This document shows positions 47,101 through 57,352 of a stretch of 64,000 nt of DNA, piece after piece (positions within the stretch are counted from its first letter, which is position 1; each line of letters opens with the position of its first letter). Made by a program: the position numbers and the translations under genes. The stretch is from Brasenia schreberi. Lineage: Eukaryota; Streptophyta; Magnoliopsida; Nymphaeales; Cabombaceae. The notes under the pieces were generated by a model. The model did not search any database, was not told the DNA's origin, and saw only the letters and a list, made by a program, of their open reading frames with translations. The DNA lies in NCBI GenBank assembly GCA_036023115.1, contig JAYKKT010000048.1, positions 4,550,001 through 4,614,000 of the forward strand, written 5' to 3'.

Positions 47101-48470
47101 GATATGAGATACACAAGGATGATGGTTCCTTATGATTTGAGAGACACATATATGTACCTAAAGATGAGTCACTATGAAAGGAGATCTTCGAATCAGTGCA
47201 TCATAGTCGCTTCAACATTCACCCTAGTAACACAAAAATGTATAAGGACTGAAGCTGACAGTACCATTGGTCAGGAATGAAAAAGGCTATTGATGAATTT
47301 GTGACTAGATGTATGACTTATAAGAAGGTGAAGGCAAATCACCAATACCCTACAAGAACCTTGAGACCATTACCTATTCTACAAAATGGCAACATATTAA
47401 CATGAATTTTGTTGTTGGACTTCCTCCCACCTCGCAGAAGCACGATGTTATCTGGGTAATTATCGACAAACTTACTAAGGTTGCACGATTTATAACCATT
47501 TAGAAGAATATGTCATTATATAAATTAGTTGTTGTTTATATCTTTGAGATCGTTAAGTTCTATGGTGTGTAAGAGATCATTACTTTGGATAGAGATTCTT
47601 GTTTTACCTTTCATTTTTTACAGAGCTTACAAGATGTTTTACAAACAAGATTGCAGTTTAGCACGACCTTTCACCCACAGACCGATGGGCAAACTGAATA
47701 TATTATTCAGACTATAGATGATATGCTTTGAGCATGTGTGTTGGACAATAAGGACTAATGGGATAACTAATTGTACTTAATTGAGTTCGCTATAATAATA
47801 GTTACCAAGCAAGCATTGGGATGTCGCCATACGAGATGCTTTATGAGAAAAAGTGCAGGACTCCACTATGTTGGGATGTCCTTGGGATACGACTTGTAAC
47901 AGGTCTAGAGATACTTTGAGAATCGTCACATAAGATGAACTTGGTTCGTCAACACATTAAAGTAGCTCAAGACTGACAAAAGAGTTACGTAGATAAGAGA
48001 CGTCATGATCTAAAGTTTATGGTTGACGATTATGTATATACTTAAAAGTCTTTCAAGTTGAGGAGTAACTCACTTCAGGCTGAAAGGTTGAGTCCTAGGT
48101 ATATTGGACCTTCCCAAATTATGAAACGAGTTGGAGATGTTGTCTACCAATTGAGTTGCTATCGTCATTGATTGGAGTGCATAACGTATTTCATATATCC
48201 ATATTATGGAAGCATGTTTATGATCCTTTGTATGTCATTGACACTGAGCCGCTTCACATACGTGAAGATTTGTCTTATGAAGAAGTGCCCATAGCCATCT
48301 TAGATAGAAAAAACAAATCTTACTTCATCGAGTTTTGAGGTTAGTAAAAGTACACTAGAGTCATCATTTGCCGAGCAAAGCTACTTGGGAGCTCCAAGAT
48401 GAGATACGAGAGAAGTATCCACATCTATTTAGGTATTTTCTAAATTTTGAGGACAAAATTTCTTTAAGGA
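44145..48470 (+). pseudogene. Gypsy gag-pol remnant
   Basis: Recognisable pieces in order: gag at about 44400-45090 with FFSHFFSNNDRMRLQLEF and REYT; two decayed zinc knuckles near 45000-45030 and 45125-45165 (ITCYNYRDMGHRVRD and ICKxFGHHKVDC); protease neighbourhood at 45260-45540; reverse transcriptase near 46070-46400 with [38 protein letters not shown] and a decayed active-site stretch; RNase H at 46420-46990 with CEFIYYSRKVNVVADVLS; integrase at 47270-47900 with NFVVGLPP, IIDKLTKVARFI, RDSCFTFHF and HPQTDGQTEYIIQT; and a C-terminal tail at 48240-48470 with KATWELQDEIREKYPHLF. Stops and frame changes occur every few hundred bases. Sequence between the reverse transcriptase active site and RNase H looks shortened. 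Confidence 0.85.
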
Positions 48471-48478
48471 GGGTAGAA
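48462..48478 (+). other. Polypurine tract
   Basis: TTTAAGGAGGGTAGAA lies directly before the 3' LTR start TGTAG at 48479, as in most plant Ty3/gypsy elements, where it primes plus-strand synthesis. Confidence 0.8.
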
Positions 48479-50519
48479 TGTAGTTGGTCAGGCACTTTGG
48501 ATCTGAACTTGATTGGATCCAAACTCGCCTAGACAGGTATGTAGTAACACACAAGCATTACCTCACAGAACCTTATTACACAGCAAAACAACAATAGCAG
48601 GTTGGCTTGCTACCAATGTTGGGTAGTTAGTGGTTCTGAGAGGCCTTTAAAGGGTCCTCCATGGTGGGCAGCATCGAGACGGACTGGGCAAGCCACGAGA
48701 ATGCCAAGCATCAATGAGGAATCAACCGGAATATGGTGAGTTCCTAACTATTTCTCAAATTTTTGTTTTTTCTCGATTCTTCATGAAAAAAAGATTGATA
48801 ATCATCGTTTTGGGCTTGGATCGGAGCACTTAGGTAGAACAAAGGGTATTGGCGGATTTGGGTAAGTCGTGGGTGTCTATTTGGCCGGAAAATGGTTCAT
48901 AATCACCAAATTTTCTATTTTCGGTAATTTCCCTTTTCATTCTCATTTTTTGGCAAAACGCCACCATTAGTGGTTGCTCTTAGGCTTGGTCGAAAGAGGA
49001 TAGATAGACGGAGAGTGGGATACCTTTGATGGCCTTAATCATTGTCGAAAAATGGAGAAATAGCCGCCAAAAAAACCAAGAAAACTACCTTGTTTGGACG
49101 TGTCCGTTTTCGTGTCGTGTCATGTCCGAAATACCTTGAACCGACACAGATTTGTATTGTGTCCTCATGTCGCGTGCTAAGAAACTGTTCTGTGTCAAAA
49201 CATGTCAAAAACAAATTTTGTGTCAGGTTTTGTGTAAAAAATGGGTCAGGTTTGGCTTGAGTCTTGAAATGGATTTTGGGTCAGAAACAGGACCCGTGTG
49301 AGTAGTTGTAGGTTATGTGTCGACATAGTGGTACAGACTACCTATTGTGACACTAAGTTTGGATCGGATATGGATCCAGGTATCAATTCAAATCCAAGAT
49401 AGCTTAAATGGATCCAGATTGAGTTTCGGGTGATTTTAGGATCATTTGAGATCTAATTTGGATTTATTGCGTTAGAATCATAGTTAAATAAATTTTAATA
49501 TTTTAATTATTTAGATATTAAAATTTAAGAATTTGATGGTGATAAGAGTGACCCAACAATTTGGAGATTAGATCTTAGTGCTCCTTTAGGTAAGGGGTTA
49601 TGCATTATTTTACAGAACTAATATGCTTTTGAAATAGAATATGTTTATGACATCAATTGATAAAGATCATGTTTTGATATGCATGTGTTGTATGAACATG
49701 GTATTTAAATGTTGTATGAATATAGATTTGGATAGTTGTGGATCCAAACATGATTTGTGAATGTGATGCACTATAATTAGTTTTAGAAATGTAATTATGT
49801 GTGAATATATGAGACGTGCTTGTGTGGGTTGTGTGGGATCTCTAGAGACTTGCAGGTTCCTCGGGAGATCCGGCTTTGGGCGAATACAGGGTGTGTTTAC
49901 GAGAACTCTGCCGTGAGAGTTGATGTGGTTATCGTCATGGATAGGGTTACCGAGGTCACGTTAGGGAGGGTCGAACGACTCTCATGGCCTTTGGGACATG
50001 TATGCATGTGTGTGAATGTGTGAGTATGCGTGTGTGTGAATGTGTGAGTATGATTTTGAGTTCATGATTTAAAGATGAAACTATGATTTGTTATGAAATG
50101 ATTGTGAAATTATGCCTGCTTTTAGTATGATTTCTATTTAAAGATGTTTAACCTCCCTACTGAGCTATATGTAGGAGCTCACCCTATTATTTTACAGTTT
50201 ATAATGAAGCCAACACTTCCAAGGCACACATAACAGAGTAGGAGTTGGATAGAGCTGTATTTTTATTTTAGATGATATGATAAGTGTTACATGATTTAGA
50301 AAATCTTGTTATTCGAGGTTATTGTCAAGTGGGCCTCGCACCATTTTGGGCGTATTGTTTAGAACTTTGATATAAATATTTATTTCAGTTAGATATTTTA
50401 TTGAGTTAAATTAAATCAGTATTGTATTTGACTACTGCTCACCATCACGCCCGCGTGAAAAGTGGCCACGTGGCATCGGCTCGGGCCGGGTCGTGGTCGC
50501 GACCCGAGTGGGTGTGACA
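48479..50519 (+). repeat. 3' LTR of the gypsy element
   Basis: It begins TGTAGTTGGTC and ends GGGTGTGACA. A GTGTGTGAATGTGTGAGTATG stretch near 49990-50050 has no equivalent in the 5' LTR and looks like a local expansion after insertion. Confidence 0.9.
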
Positions 50520-51949
50520 TGTGGAGCCCCTCCTTTCATGCCGGGGCGAGGTCCGAGTCCTGATCCACTCAGTTTGGGTCCACCCAACCCCACATTGATC
50601 AAAGGTATCTTTTGGAGAGATGCTTGCTACGTGCTCTTGCTCAATGGCCATATCTCTCCGATTTGAGTTAGCTGTGGACGATTATTTTCTCATTTCTCTA
50701 GTCTCAATTTCATTGTCCTTTTAACAATTGCAACAAACAAATAATAATTCAGAAAAGTATAACATGCAATGAAATGTAATATGGAAGTTGTACACGCAAA
50801 TCAAGATAATACCGGAAGTCTATGAATCTGTTCCTAGACATTAATGAGGTTGATCGTTTCCAGTCTTAACTCAAATCGGATGGACAACAGCACCTAGCAC
50901 ATGCAAGCAGCAAACATATCGGTCTCTCTCTCTCTGCATCCATTTAATAATTTCTTTTACTTTCGGATGGACAACGGCACCTAGCACATGCAAGCAGCAA
51001 ACATATTGATCTCTCTCTCTCTGCATCCATGTAATTATTTCTTTTATTTTCAACAGTCCCTACTTAGTATTCATAAATGACTCATTTTGGTGGATATTTA
51101 CTGTTCTTTTTCCTTAGTGTGCCCCCACATCATAATAGCTAAGAAAGCAAGTAGTCTGTCCTTCATTACTTGCTAGGCTGTCTTTAGGTATCACTATCAA
51201 GTCATAAAAACCCCGCACGACACCATTCTTGTTCAACATACGGTGGTTATCTATGTAAGTTTCCAAAGAGCAGAGATTTTTCTTTTACTCTATAAAGTTC
51301 TTATGGTTTACTGTATACTCAATGGGAAACATTCTGTGGTGGACAATCCAAATCACTGTATGTACCACAATCCTATTCGTTCCATACATGTACTGAAAAC
51401 CGCAAGAGAAGCTACTGTCAGCCATCCTTCACCAACGTCATGAAACAACAAAATATGCACCATCTTTTGAACCATTCTGCCCTTCAGCTGCAGTCACACA
51501 TAGGACGTTAAGGATGAATTGGATGGTCAGGATGAGTCAGATTGGCATTTTGGGGTGCCATGAATGCATGCACACTATGACAGAAGTCGCTGGCGTTTAA
51601 AGCAAGTGCTCCACAACCAATTCCACCGTCCCTTGTGCGATATCAATCACCATGATAGACGGTCAATATACAGCCAGTGGCGGACCTAGAAAATAGTGTT
51701 GGAAGGGTGACGTATATATTTCATATCATGTTAGAGGGGGCCAAGCATGAATCTCAACCATATATTCATTGTAAACGTAGGTTTTACCGATAAAATTTCA
51801 AAATTTCAGTTGGTGACTACCGCCCACCCATCCATGTAGATTTGCAATTGTATACAACCAATCTGCTCCCACTATCACCTTGGATAGTTAATCATCAATA
51901 CACACAAAAGACCTCCATGATATAAATAAAGATGGTGAGATGGACGAGT
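50520..51949. other. Intergenic stretch with one tandem duplication
   Basis: Apart from the 87-bp duplication at 50876-51049 I recognise no gene. Near 51677 the phrase CAGTGGCGGACCTAGAAA is common wording in plant retro-sequences, but no element could be delimited. Confidence 0.4.
50876..51049. repeat. Two tandem copies of an 87-bp unit
   Basis: TCGGATGGACAACAGCACC at 50876 recurs as TCGGATGGACAACGGCACC at 50963. Each copy carries GCACATGCAAGCAGCAAAC, a CTCTCTCTCTCTGCATCCAT tract and TTATTTCTTTTA or similar. The copies differ at only a few bases, so the duplication is fairly recent. Confidence 0.9.
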
Positions 51950-52252
51950 GATCACACAAAAGACCGCACACATGATAAAATTGAGTCATACCAATAGATG
52001 ATTAAATGAAGAGAAATCATTTAACATGGTTTGGACATGTGCAAGCACATAGAAAGACAACCAAAGAAAGCTCCCATAAAAAGGTACAAGAAACTAGAAT
52101 GTGAAAATGTTTAAAGTGGAAGATCACAAAAAGTCTAACAAAAAAAACAAAGAATAGTATAGCTTATGTTGAGATGATATATTATCGAGCTCTATAAAAA
52201 CAAAAATCAATATAGCCGACCTGATCAATTATGAGAAAACGCTTATGTTTTG
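51950..52252 (+). mobile_element. RTE LINE 3' fragment, plus strand
   Basis: It runs from GATGGTGAGATGGACGAGTG through TTTAACATGGTTTGGACATG to ATCAATTATGAGAAAACGC, and ends in TTTTGTTGTTGTAGTTG, the (TTG)n tail. This is the reverse orientation of the copies at 8168 and 59437, and it carries the codons for the LRWFGHV-type C-terminus in damaged form. Confidence 0.75.
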
Positions 52253-52299
52253 TTGTTGTAGTTGATTGACTGTTTTTGAGAATCCTAGTAACCCAAGGA

Positions 52300-52771
52300 C
52301 CTCAAGTAGATCCCTCGAAAAGCTTGAAGTAAATGTTTCTTATGAGTGAGTTCTCGAGGAGGTGTTTCTCACTTGAGATATGACAATAGTGAGATTATAT
52401 AAAGAACTAAATAGAAAAAAAGGCAGAGAAAAGAAAGCTTATCTATTAAGAACACACTTTTACAAGAAACAATAAAAGAATAACAAGCTTAAGCTAAAAA
52501 GTAACATAGAACAGCTAGACTATGGAAAGTAAGGCTGACTTCCAATGGACAATATGTGTTGCTGTATAGAGTGGTTGAGGCAATTCGGTCTTAGCTTCCA
52601 TCAATTTCCTCTTGGATGGCATTTCTGACCTTAATTTTCATGTGGCCAACTACTTATTTTAACGAGACCATCGTGAACGTTACTTGCTTCTGTCATCAAT
52701 TCTTTGGTTTCATGGATCTTTCATGTTTCCTTTTAGGGTCTTCAGTGACAGTTTGAATTTTAGTGTTAGCA
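52300..52771 (-). repeat. Interspersed repeat family F, copy 2
   Basis: Partner of 17170-17650. It shares TAAAGAACTAAATAGAAAAA, TTTTACAAGAAACAATAAA, CTGTATAGAGTGGTTGAGGC, GTTACTTGCTTCTGTCAT, TTTTAGGGTCTTCAGTGACA and the end TGTTAGCA. It follows the LINE tail at 52252 within about 50 bp. Confidence 0.5.
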
Positions 52772-53255
52772 GATAATTAGTTCTAAAAATGCATCACTTT
52801 TTATTCTCCTTTGACATTTATGAGGTCTGCTACTAAGTATTTCAAAAACTTTCAATTTTAGTTTCTCATGCCTTTCATTAGTACTTGATCCGACTCCCTC
52901 CTTAAGTATTCAAACCAAATTAAGTGTATCCCTTATTATCAAATTATGTTCAAGTCCTTTATATGTTTAGTATTAAAATTTCAAAAGTAGTTTTTATGCA
53001 ATCAATTTGAACATTAACTTAAGTATTAATATTCAAAAGGAAATGTCCTTTATGGTTAGTTATATTGGAAACGTTCTGTGATTGGGCAGATAGGATACAT
53101 TTGAAATAATAATAAAGTGAAGGACTAATTTGGTAGAGAGTCCAGAGATGCATCCAACCATCTCGTTCCCGCTCTTAAATGCAACCGCGCGAGCTTCTCC
53201 CTCTCCCTCTCTCTCTCTCTCTGAGACACACAGAACAGAAGAAGCTCGGTCTGTC
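52772..53255 (+). promoter_or_regulatory. Upstream region of the small basic-protein gene
   Basis: A pyrimidine tract with (CT)n lies at 53196-53222, about 35 bp before the chosen start, as often seen in plant 5' leaders. An upstream in-frame ATG at 53130 would add 42 residues, but those are translated from the leader-like CT tract and read as Ser/Pro/Leu low complexity. I see no certain TATA box. Confidence 0.4.
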
Positions 53256-53702
53256 ATGGAAGGAGCTACAGTGAGAGTCTACCGCGGGTTAAAACGTTCC
53301 TGGCGGAGTAAAAGGTACGAGAGGCTGGACGGTGGGGCAGGCCGGCGGAGGACAGGCCAGGTAGAGTCGTCCGCTGCGGGAATGGGCGGGCGGCGCAAAA
53401 GATGGGGGATCAGAGTGTCCCAGAGGATCCGGCTCTTCCGGCTTCGTATGCCGTCGCCAAAGGCCTTCCTCATCCGCATTCGCGACGCCTATGTCCGGTT
53501 GATGCTCAGCCTCTCCAACTCCCGCGTCTTCGCTGCCGGTGGCCCTGGAGGAGTCATCGGCGCCGGGTTCGGAGGGCAGACTATAGCAAACTGCCGCCCC
53601 TTCGGCGCTGGTCCCCGTAAAGAGTACGACGAGAAGGTGCTAACGGAGATCTACAAGTCGCTCGCGGCAAAGGGACAACTCGCGTGTGCTGCCCACTTAT
53701 GA
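53256..53702 (+). CDS. Small basic plant protein of unknown function (single exon)
   Basis: The gene encodes 148 residues. I chose the ATG at 53256 because the protein beginning MEGATVRVYRGLKRSW looks like the start of an intronless plant family I recall, and the upstream extension is low complexity. Residues 1-75 are rich in Arg and Lys (SKRYERLDGG, GRRKRWGIR, RIRLFRLRM). Residues 68-90 hold a SPKAFLIRIRDAYVRLMLSL segment that could be an amphipathic helix; 93-110 are glycine rich; and the C-terminus has RKEYDEKVLTEIYKSLAAKG, the part most likely to be conserved. There is no signal peptide, membrane span or known enzyme motif. GC content is clearly higher than in the surrounding sequence, consistent with a real coding exon. 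Function is not known to me. Confidence 0.75.
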   Translation: MEGATVRVYRGLKRSWRSKRYERLDGGAGRRRTGQVESSAAGMGGRRKRWGIRVSQRIRLFRLRMPSPKAFLIRIRDAYVRLMLSLSNSRVFAAGGPGGVIGAGFGGQTIANCRPFGAGPRKEYDEKVLTEIYKSLAAKGQLACAAHL

Positions 53703-54111
53703 TCAATGGTGATGACAATCCCACCCCCCTTAACGTTAACTCTCTTTTTCATTATCTGTTCTCGTTTTCCCTTGTTGTCATTAAAAGTTTTTGTCGTTAG
53801 GATTCTGTAAATAATCAGGCCGAGAAGTTCCTATATTATCGTCTTCTTCTATTTCCTTCTTGACCGTGCTGCTCGCCAAGCTTTAAATAACCATATTGTT
53901 TGCGTTAATAGTACGATTAGGATAGGGCGATCGATGGGTCGGTTTGACCCGATCTTGTAGAACCTGGTGATGGTTACTAACAACTAAACAGATTCATTTT
54001 TTTGCACTCAAGTGATAGCTCACTTAGCGCTGTGCAGTTGACCCACAAGGTGATTGATGGTCACGAGTTTGATAAAAAGAGTGTGCATCTGGGTCTGCCT
54101 CTCCATTGTAC
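53703..54111. other. 3' flank of the small basic-protein gene
   Basis: A T-rich stretch follows the stop, with ATTAAAAG and AATAATC as weak poly(A)-type words near 53780-53815. No other feature was seen. Confidence 0.4.
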
Positions 54112-54240
54112 AATAAAAACAACAAAGCCTTTTGTCATATCAGATATGGTTTGTCACTTGTATTTTTTTCCACAAAACTCGATTCTCGTATCATACTAAG
54201 AGTTTAACTTAACATAAGCTAGATCATTCTTTCAGTTGAC
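54112..54240 (-). mobile_element. RTE LINE 3' fragment (weak)
   Basis: AACAACAAAGCCTTTTGTCA, CAGATATGG, TTTTTTTCCACA and CATAAGCTAGATCATTCTTT keep the order seen at 8168-8290, in diverged form. Confidence 0.6.
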
Positions 54241-54789
54241 CCGTATCTCATTCCTATATGGATATGATCATGCTTTATTGAAATTCATGAAAAACTCGAA
54301 TTCGTCTCTAGGTTTGATTGTGATTAGCAAATTTTCACACACAAATATTCGAAAAGGTGCTATTTTGGATAAATGAATTACTTGTAGCGTAGAATTTCTT
54401 TCCTCATTGGATTTGGTAAGGTATTTTCATCAAAGACGTGGTATGGTATGGCTTGAATCTGGGTCTGGTGCCAACATTTAGAAAATAAGACGTGGACTTG
54501 GTCTTACCTGGATCCGAACCGAGTCTGACCCGTTAACACGAGCGTTTGGTTGGGAATGTTAAGGGGCTGAAATTGTCTTTTCATGTTGAAAGTGGTTTCG
54601 GCCGTGAGGATGGTGTGCAGTGAGAAATGGGGATGATTGGAAATCCGACTCATCATCTCATGTGCGGTCCGACCAACCTGCTCATTTCTCATTTAAGGCC
54701 AAGTGAAGCCCCACATCGCTTACTTTAATGAAGCCGTAAGTAGGACGAGGGAGTAGGATTGCTTTAGGCTTTCACCACCATAAGACTTT
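54241..54789. other. Unannotated stretch
   Basis: No gene, repeat partner or terminus was recognised. Confidence 0.4.
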
Positions 54790-54912
54790 GTTCAATTTAT
54801 TTACTATAAATTCTATAAATTATGATAGAATTATGTGGAAACAAAAAAATCTATGTAACCCATTCCATCTAATATGAAAAAAAGATTTAGTTGTAGTTGT
54901 AGGAGGAGGAGG
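54790..54912 (+). mobile_element. RTE LINE 3' tail fragment, plus strand
   Basis: TATGTGGAAACAAAAAAATC, CCATTCCATCTAATATGAAA and AGATTTAGTTGTAGTTGTAG are the plus-sense 3' end and a TTG/TAG-type tail. Confidence 0.65.
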
Positions 54913-55170
54913 CAGGTCCATTGGGTGTACCCTGCGGTCCTTCTCCGCTTAGATCATGGGTCAAGCTTTCAAGTTATGAATCCTCTGACCATTGTTTACC
55001 ATCTTGGCTCGTGTCAAGTCACTACCATTGAGTTATTCTTGGTGTGACTGCCGTATGCTTTGGCACGATCGTGGGTAGACCTTGTTTAAGCCACAACGTG
55101 ACTGCCTTTTGGCCTTGGCAGGACCATGACCCATATCCAGTCAAAAGGAAGTGAGCTTGGCTCATGGTCA

Positions 55171-55482
55171 TGTTGGATTTAATGTGCATTCAATGCATGA
55201 TGGTATTCCTAAATATTTAATTAATATATATAAAAATCGTAAAGTGTAAAAAATAATATACGAGGAACTTTTGTAAAAGATGACCAAGATGAGACAAAGT
55301 TTAGTCCCTTATTTATGGATGTGACAAACCTTTATGTCCTTTTATATATTTGGTAGCTAATGAATCTTAGTTCAAAGAGCTTGGGGATGACATGCTATAC
55401 CACACATACGTACACGCGCACACACACGTGCCGGACTGGGCTTGGGCTTGGGCTTGTGGCTTATGGTTGATCTATTCTTTTG
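55171..55482 (+). repeat. Copia-family LTR fragment (5' part)
   Basis: It begins TGTTGGATTTAATGTGCATT exactly like the LTRs at 36412 and 40795, then follows them through TAAAGTGTAAAA, TATTTGGTAGCTAATGAA, TTAGTTCAAAGAGCTTGG and ACATGCTATACCACACAT. It breaks off near 55482, before the TATA region. A CGCGCACACACACG stretch near 55410 is an added microsatellite. Confidence 0.85.
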
Positions 55483-55527
55483 ACTTATTGCAACCTGCTA
55501 TGCTATAGCTTATAACTATCAAAATAT

Positions 55528-55623
55528 TCAATGAAGATCTGTTGGTACTACAATAGCCTTTGGAGTGAAATAAGATGCAATGGTCTCTATCACTGAAGGT
55601 TTGGCCACTAAAGATTGCACAGG
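55528..55623 (-). other. Orphan exon-like frame ending in a stop
   Basis: On the minus strand TTTTCCCCAATTCCTTGGTGCAG looks like a splice acceptor, followed by a 31-residue frame with VQSLVAKPSVIETIASYFTP and a stop TGA at 55528-55530. The reading looks protein-like but I cannot name the family and see no upstream exon. It may be chance or another gene scrap like the PEX5 exon at 57207. Confidence 0.2.
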
Positions 55624-55946
55624 CTGCACCAAGGAATTGGGGAAAAGTATATATTCCTAGGTGTTGCATATTCACCTTCAGCATCTTATAACTAATGAAG
55701 TTTTCGTGCATCATCAAACTATCATTCTTAGTATATCTGAAGATTTTCAAGATAAAAATGGCTGCAGCATTTATGTATGTGATTTCTTATATAGTATGCT
55801 ACTTTAGATAAATAAAAAATTAGTAGCACCCAAGCATTTTTTATGCCTGAAACATCCTATAACAATTTCAGAAAACATGAAAACACACATGCTGCCAGAT
55901 ACAGACATGTAGAAGCTTCTTCATTATGTGTTCATTACGAACCATT
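55624..55946. other. Unannotated stretch
   Basis: No feature was recognised. Confidence 0.4.
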
Positions 55947-56240
55947 CAACAACAATAACCAGCCTTTCCCATGCTAAATGGGGCCTTCAACATAGATTCT
56001 TTGATGCTTATAGCTAAAGGTCTTGTGCCATATTAACAGTTAACTCCAAAAAAGCCATATCATGTTTAATACTTTCGTTCCAACACTTTTGCAGTCTTCC
56101 TCTCTCTATATTAAAGTATTCATCATCTAGTTTTTCAGACCTTACCAGAGCTTCATTAGGTCACCTCTCTACAAGTCTAAAGCATCTTTACTGTTCTTTG
56201 TGCAAAAGCAATTCAATAAGAAATGCCTTTCTTTTCCAAG
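55947..56240 (-). mobile_element. RTE LINE 3' fragment
   Basis: CAACAACAATAACCAGCC, CCATGCTAAATGGGGCC, CATAGATTCTTTG, CCATATTAACAGTTAACTCC, CCAACACTTTTGCAGTC and ATCATCTAGTTTTTCAGACCTT follow the 8168-8400 order with changes. Confidence 0.75.
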
Positions 56241-57206
56241 TTATTGTATAATATGAACCAGCGGTTTTCAATAGCTCTAAAACACATTCAAACATGCATC
56301 TAAGTTAATGCATGTTCCCAACCAAATAATGTTTGAAACACGGACTTACTCCAAAACAAACATAAAAAACTTGTCCTGTTAAGGTCATTTACAACAGTTT
56401 TGGAGAACATCTTATTTGATACATACATATACATATGTATCAAATAAAATTTTTCTCTACCAAAATGTATTAGATGGCCTTATAGAGCAAGTCCCTCATG
56501 CTTACATATATATGTAGATGAACACACGTTCATACATACACACACACGTAATATATAGATCTATCCATACAGTGACGGTATTTCATTATGAAGGTTGGCT
56601 AGGTAGCTGACCCTATCAGTCCGTTCTTACAAAAGTAAGAGCACCAATACATTGTATGCTTCTTAAAAACTATTTCCTCGCTTAATGGATAACCATTTGC
56701 TACCAATGAGGAATCGCTTTTCATCCCAAATTAAAAATAAAGGCGATTGGATTTGCACCAATGGAAACCATAAATTCCATACACAATAGAGAGATAGATC
56801 CTTTTTTAAATGTAGTTCTTCCATTCTACCCTATTCATTTCATTGGTACTGGTCATTGATACTGGAATCATGCTTTAGCTTAGGTCACAGTTCATGATCT
56901 GAACGAGTCACACATACACGGATACAGATATATATATATAGAGAGAGAGATAAAGATGCACAAAGTTAGGATGTTTTTCTTGGTGAATGTGTTATGATTT
57001 ACAAAAGCACACAAGACATAGCCAAATGAATATCGCAAAAGAATTCTTCTCAAGAAAAACGTAGATCTATTACACACTAATAAATGCTGGAATGAGATAG
57101 CACATGTACAGCCCTATCATGACTAGAAACATTTATTCTGAAGAGTTGTTCGTCAACCAACTGCAGTTCCATTCACATGCAAGAATATATGGATTTTGAC
57201 CTACAC
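56241..57206. other. Intergenic stretch
   Basis: It holds a (TA)n-(GA)n microsatellite at 56928-56950 and no recognised gene. Confidence 0.5.
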
Positions 57207-57350
57207 TTAGAAACTGATCAGACCAGGAATTTGTTGTCCCATCTGACCGTACTCCTTTGCCCAATCATTTGCAGCTGGCTTGACTTCATTGTCATCAACA
57301 ATCAACTCCCCACGACTCATTTTTGAGACAAATTGAAGGAACTTTGAATT
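57207..57350 (-). pseudogene. PEX5 (peroxisomal targeting signal 1 receptor) single-exon fragment
   Basis: The minus strand reads ...GATTTGCAG, a good splice acceptor at 57351-57352, then 47 codons and a stop at 57207-57209. The frame starts NSKFLQFVSKMSRGELIVDD and continues NEVKPAANDWAKEYGQMGQQ. From memory this matches the central part of plant PEX5, where FLQFVSKMSRGELI precedes an acidic stretch and WAxEY repeats. PEX5 carries PTS1 proteins into peroxisomes; the tryptophan repeats bind PEX13/PEX14 and the C-terminal TPR repeats bind cargo. No other PEX5 exon was seen within several kilobases on either side, and the frame ends at a stop where the real protein continues. I therefore call it a broken gene piece, although its single exon is clean. 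Confidence 0.65.
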
Positions 57351-57352
57351 CT

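Larger units (their letters stand above)
41896..50519 (+). mobile_element. Ty3/gypsy retrotransposon with two LTRs, plus strand
   Basis: This 8.6-kb element has LTRs of about 2.1 kb (41896-44021 and 48479-50519), a primer site, gag, protease, reverse transcriptase, RNase H, integrase and a C-terminal tail in Ty3/gypsy order, and a polypurine tract before the 3' LTR. The tail with EATWE-like KATWELQDEIREKYP suggests the chromovirus branch (recalled knowledge). The 5-bp flanks CTTGG and TGTGG differ, and the coding part is full of stops and frameshifts, so it cannot move on its own. Confidence 0.9.
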
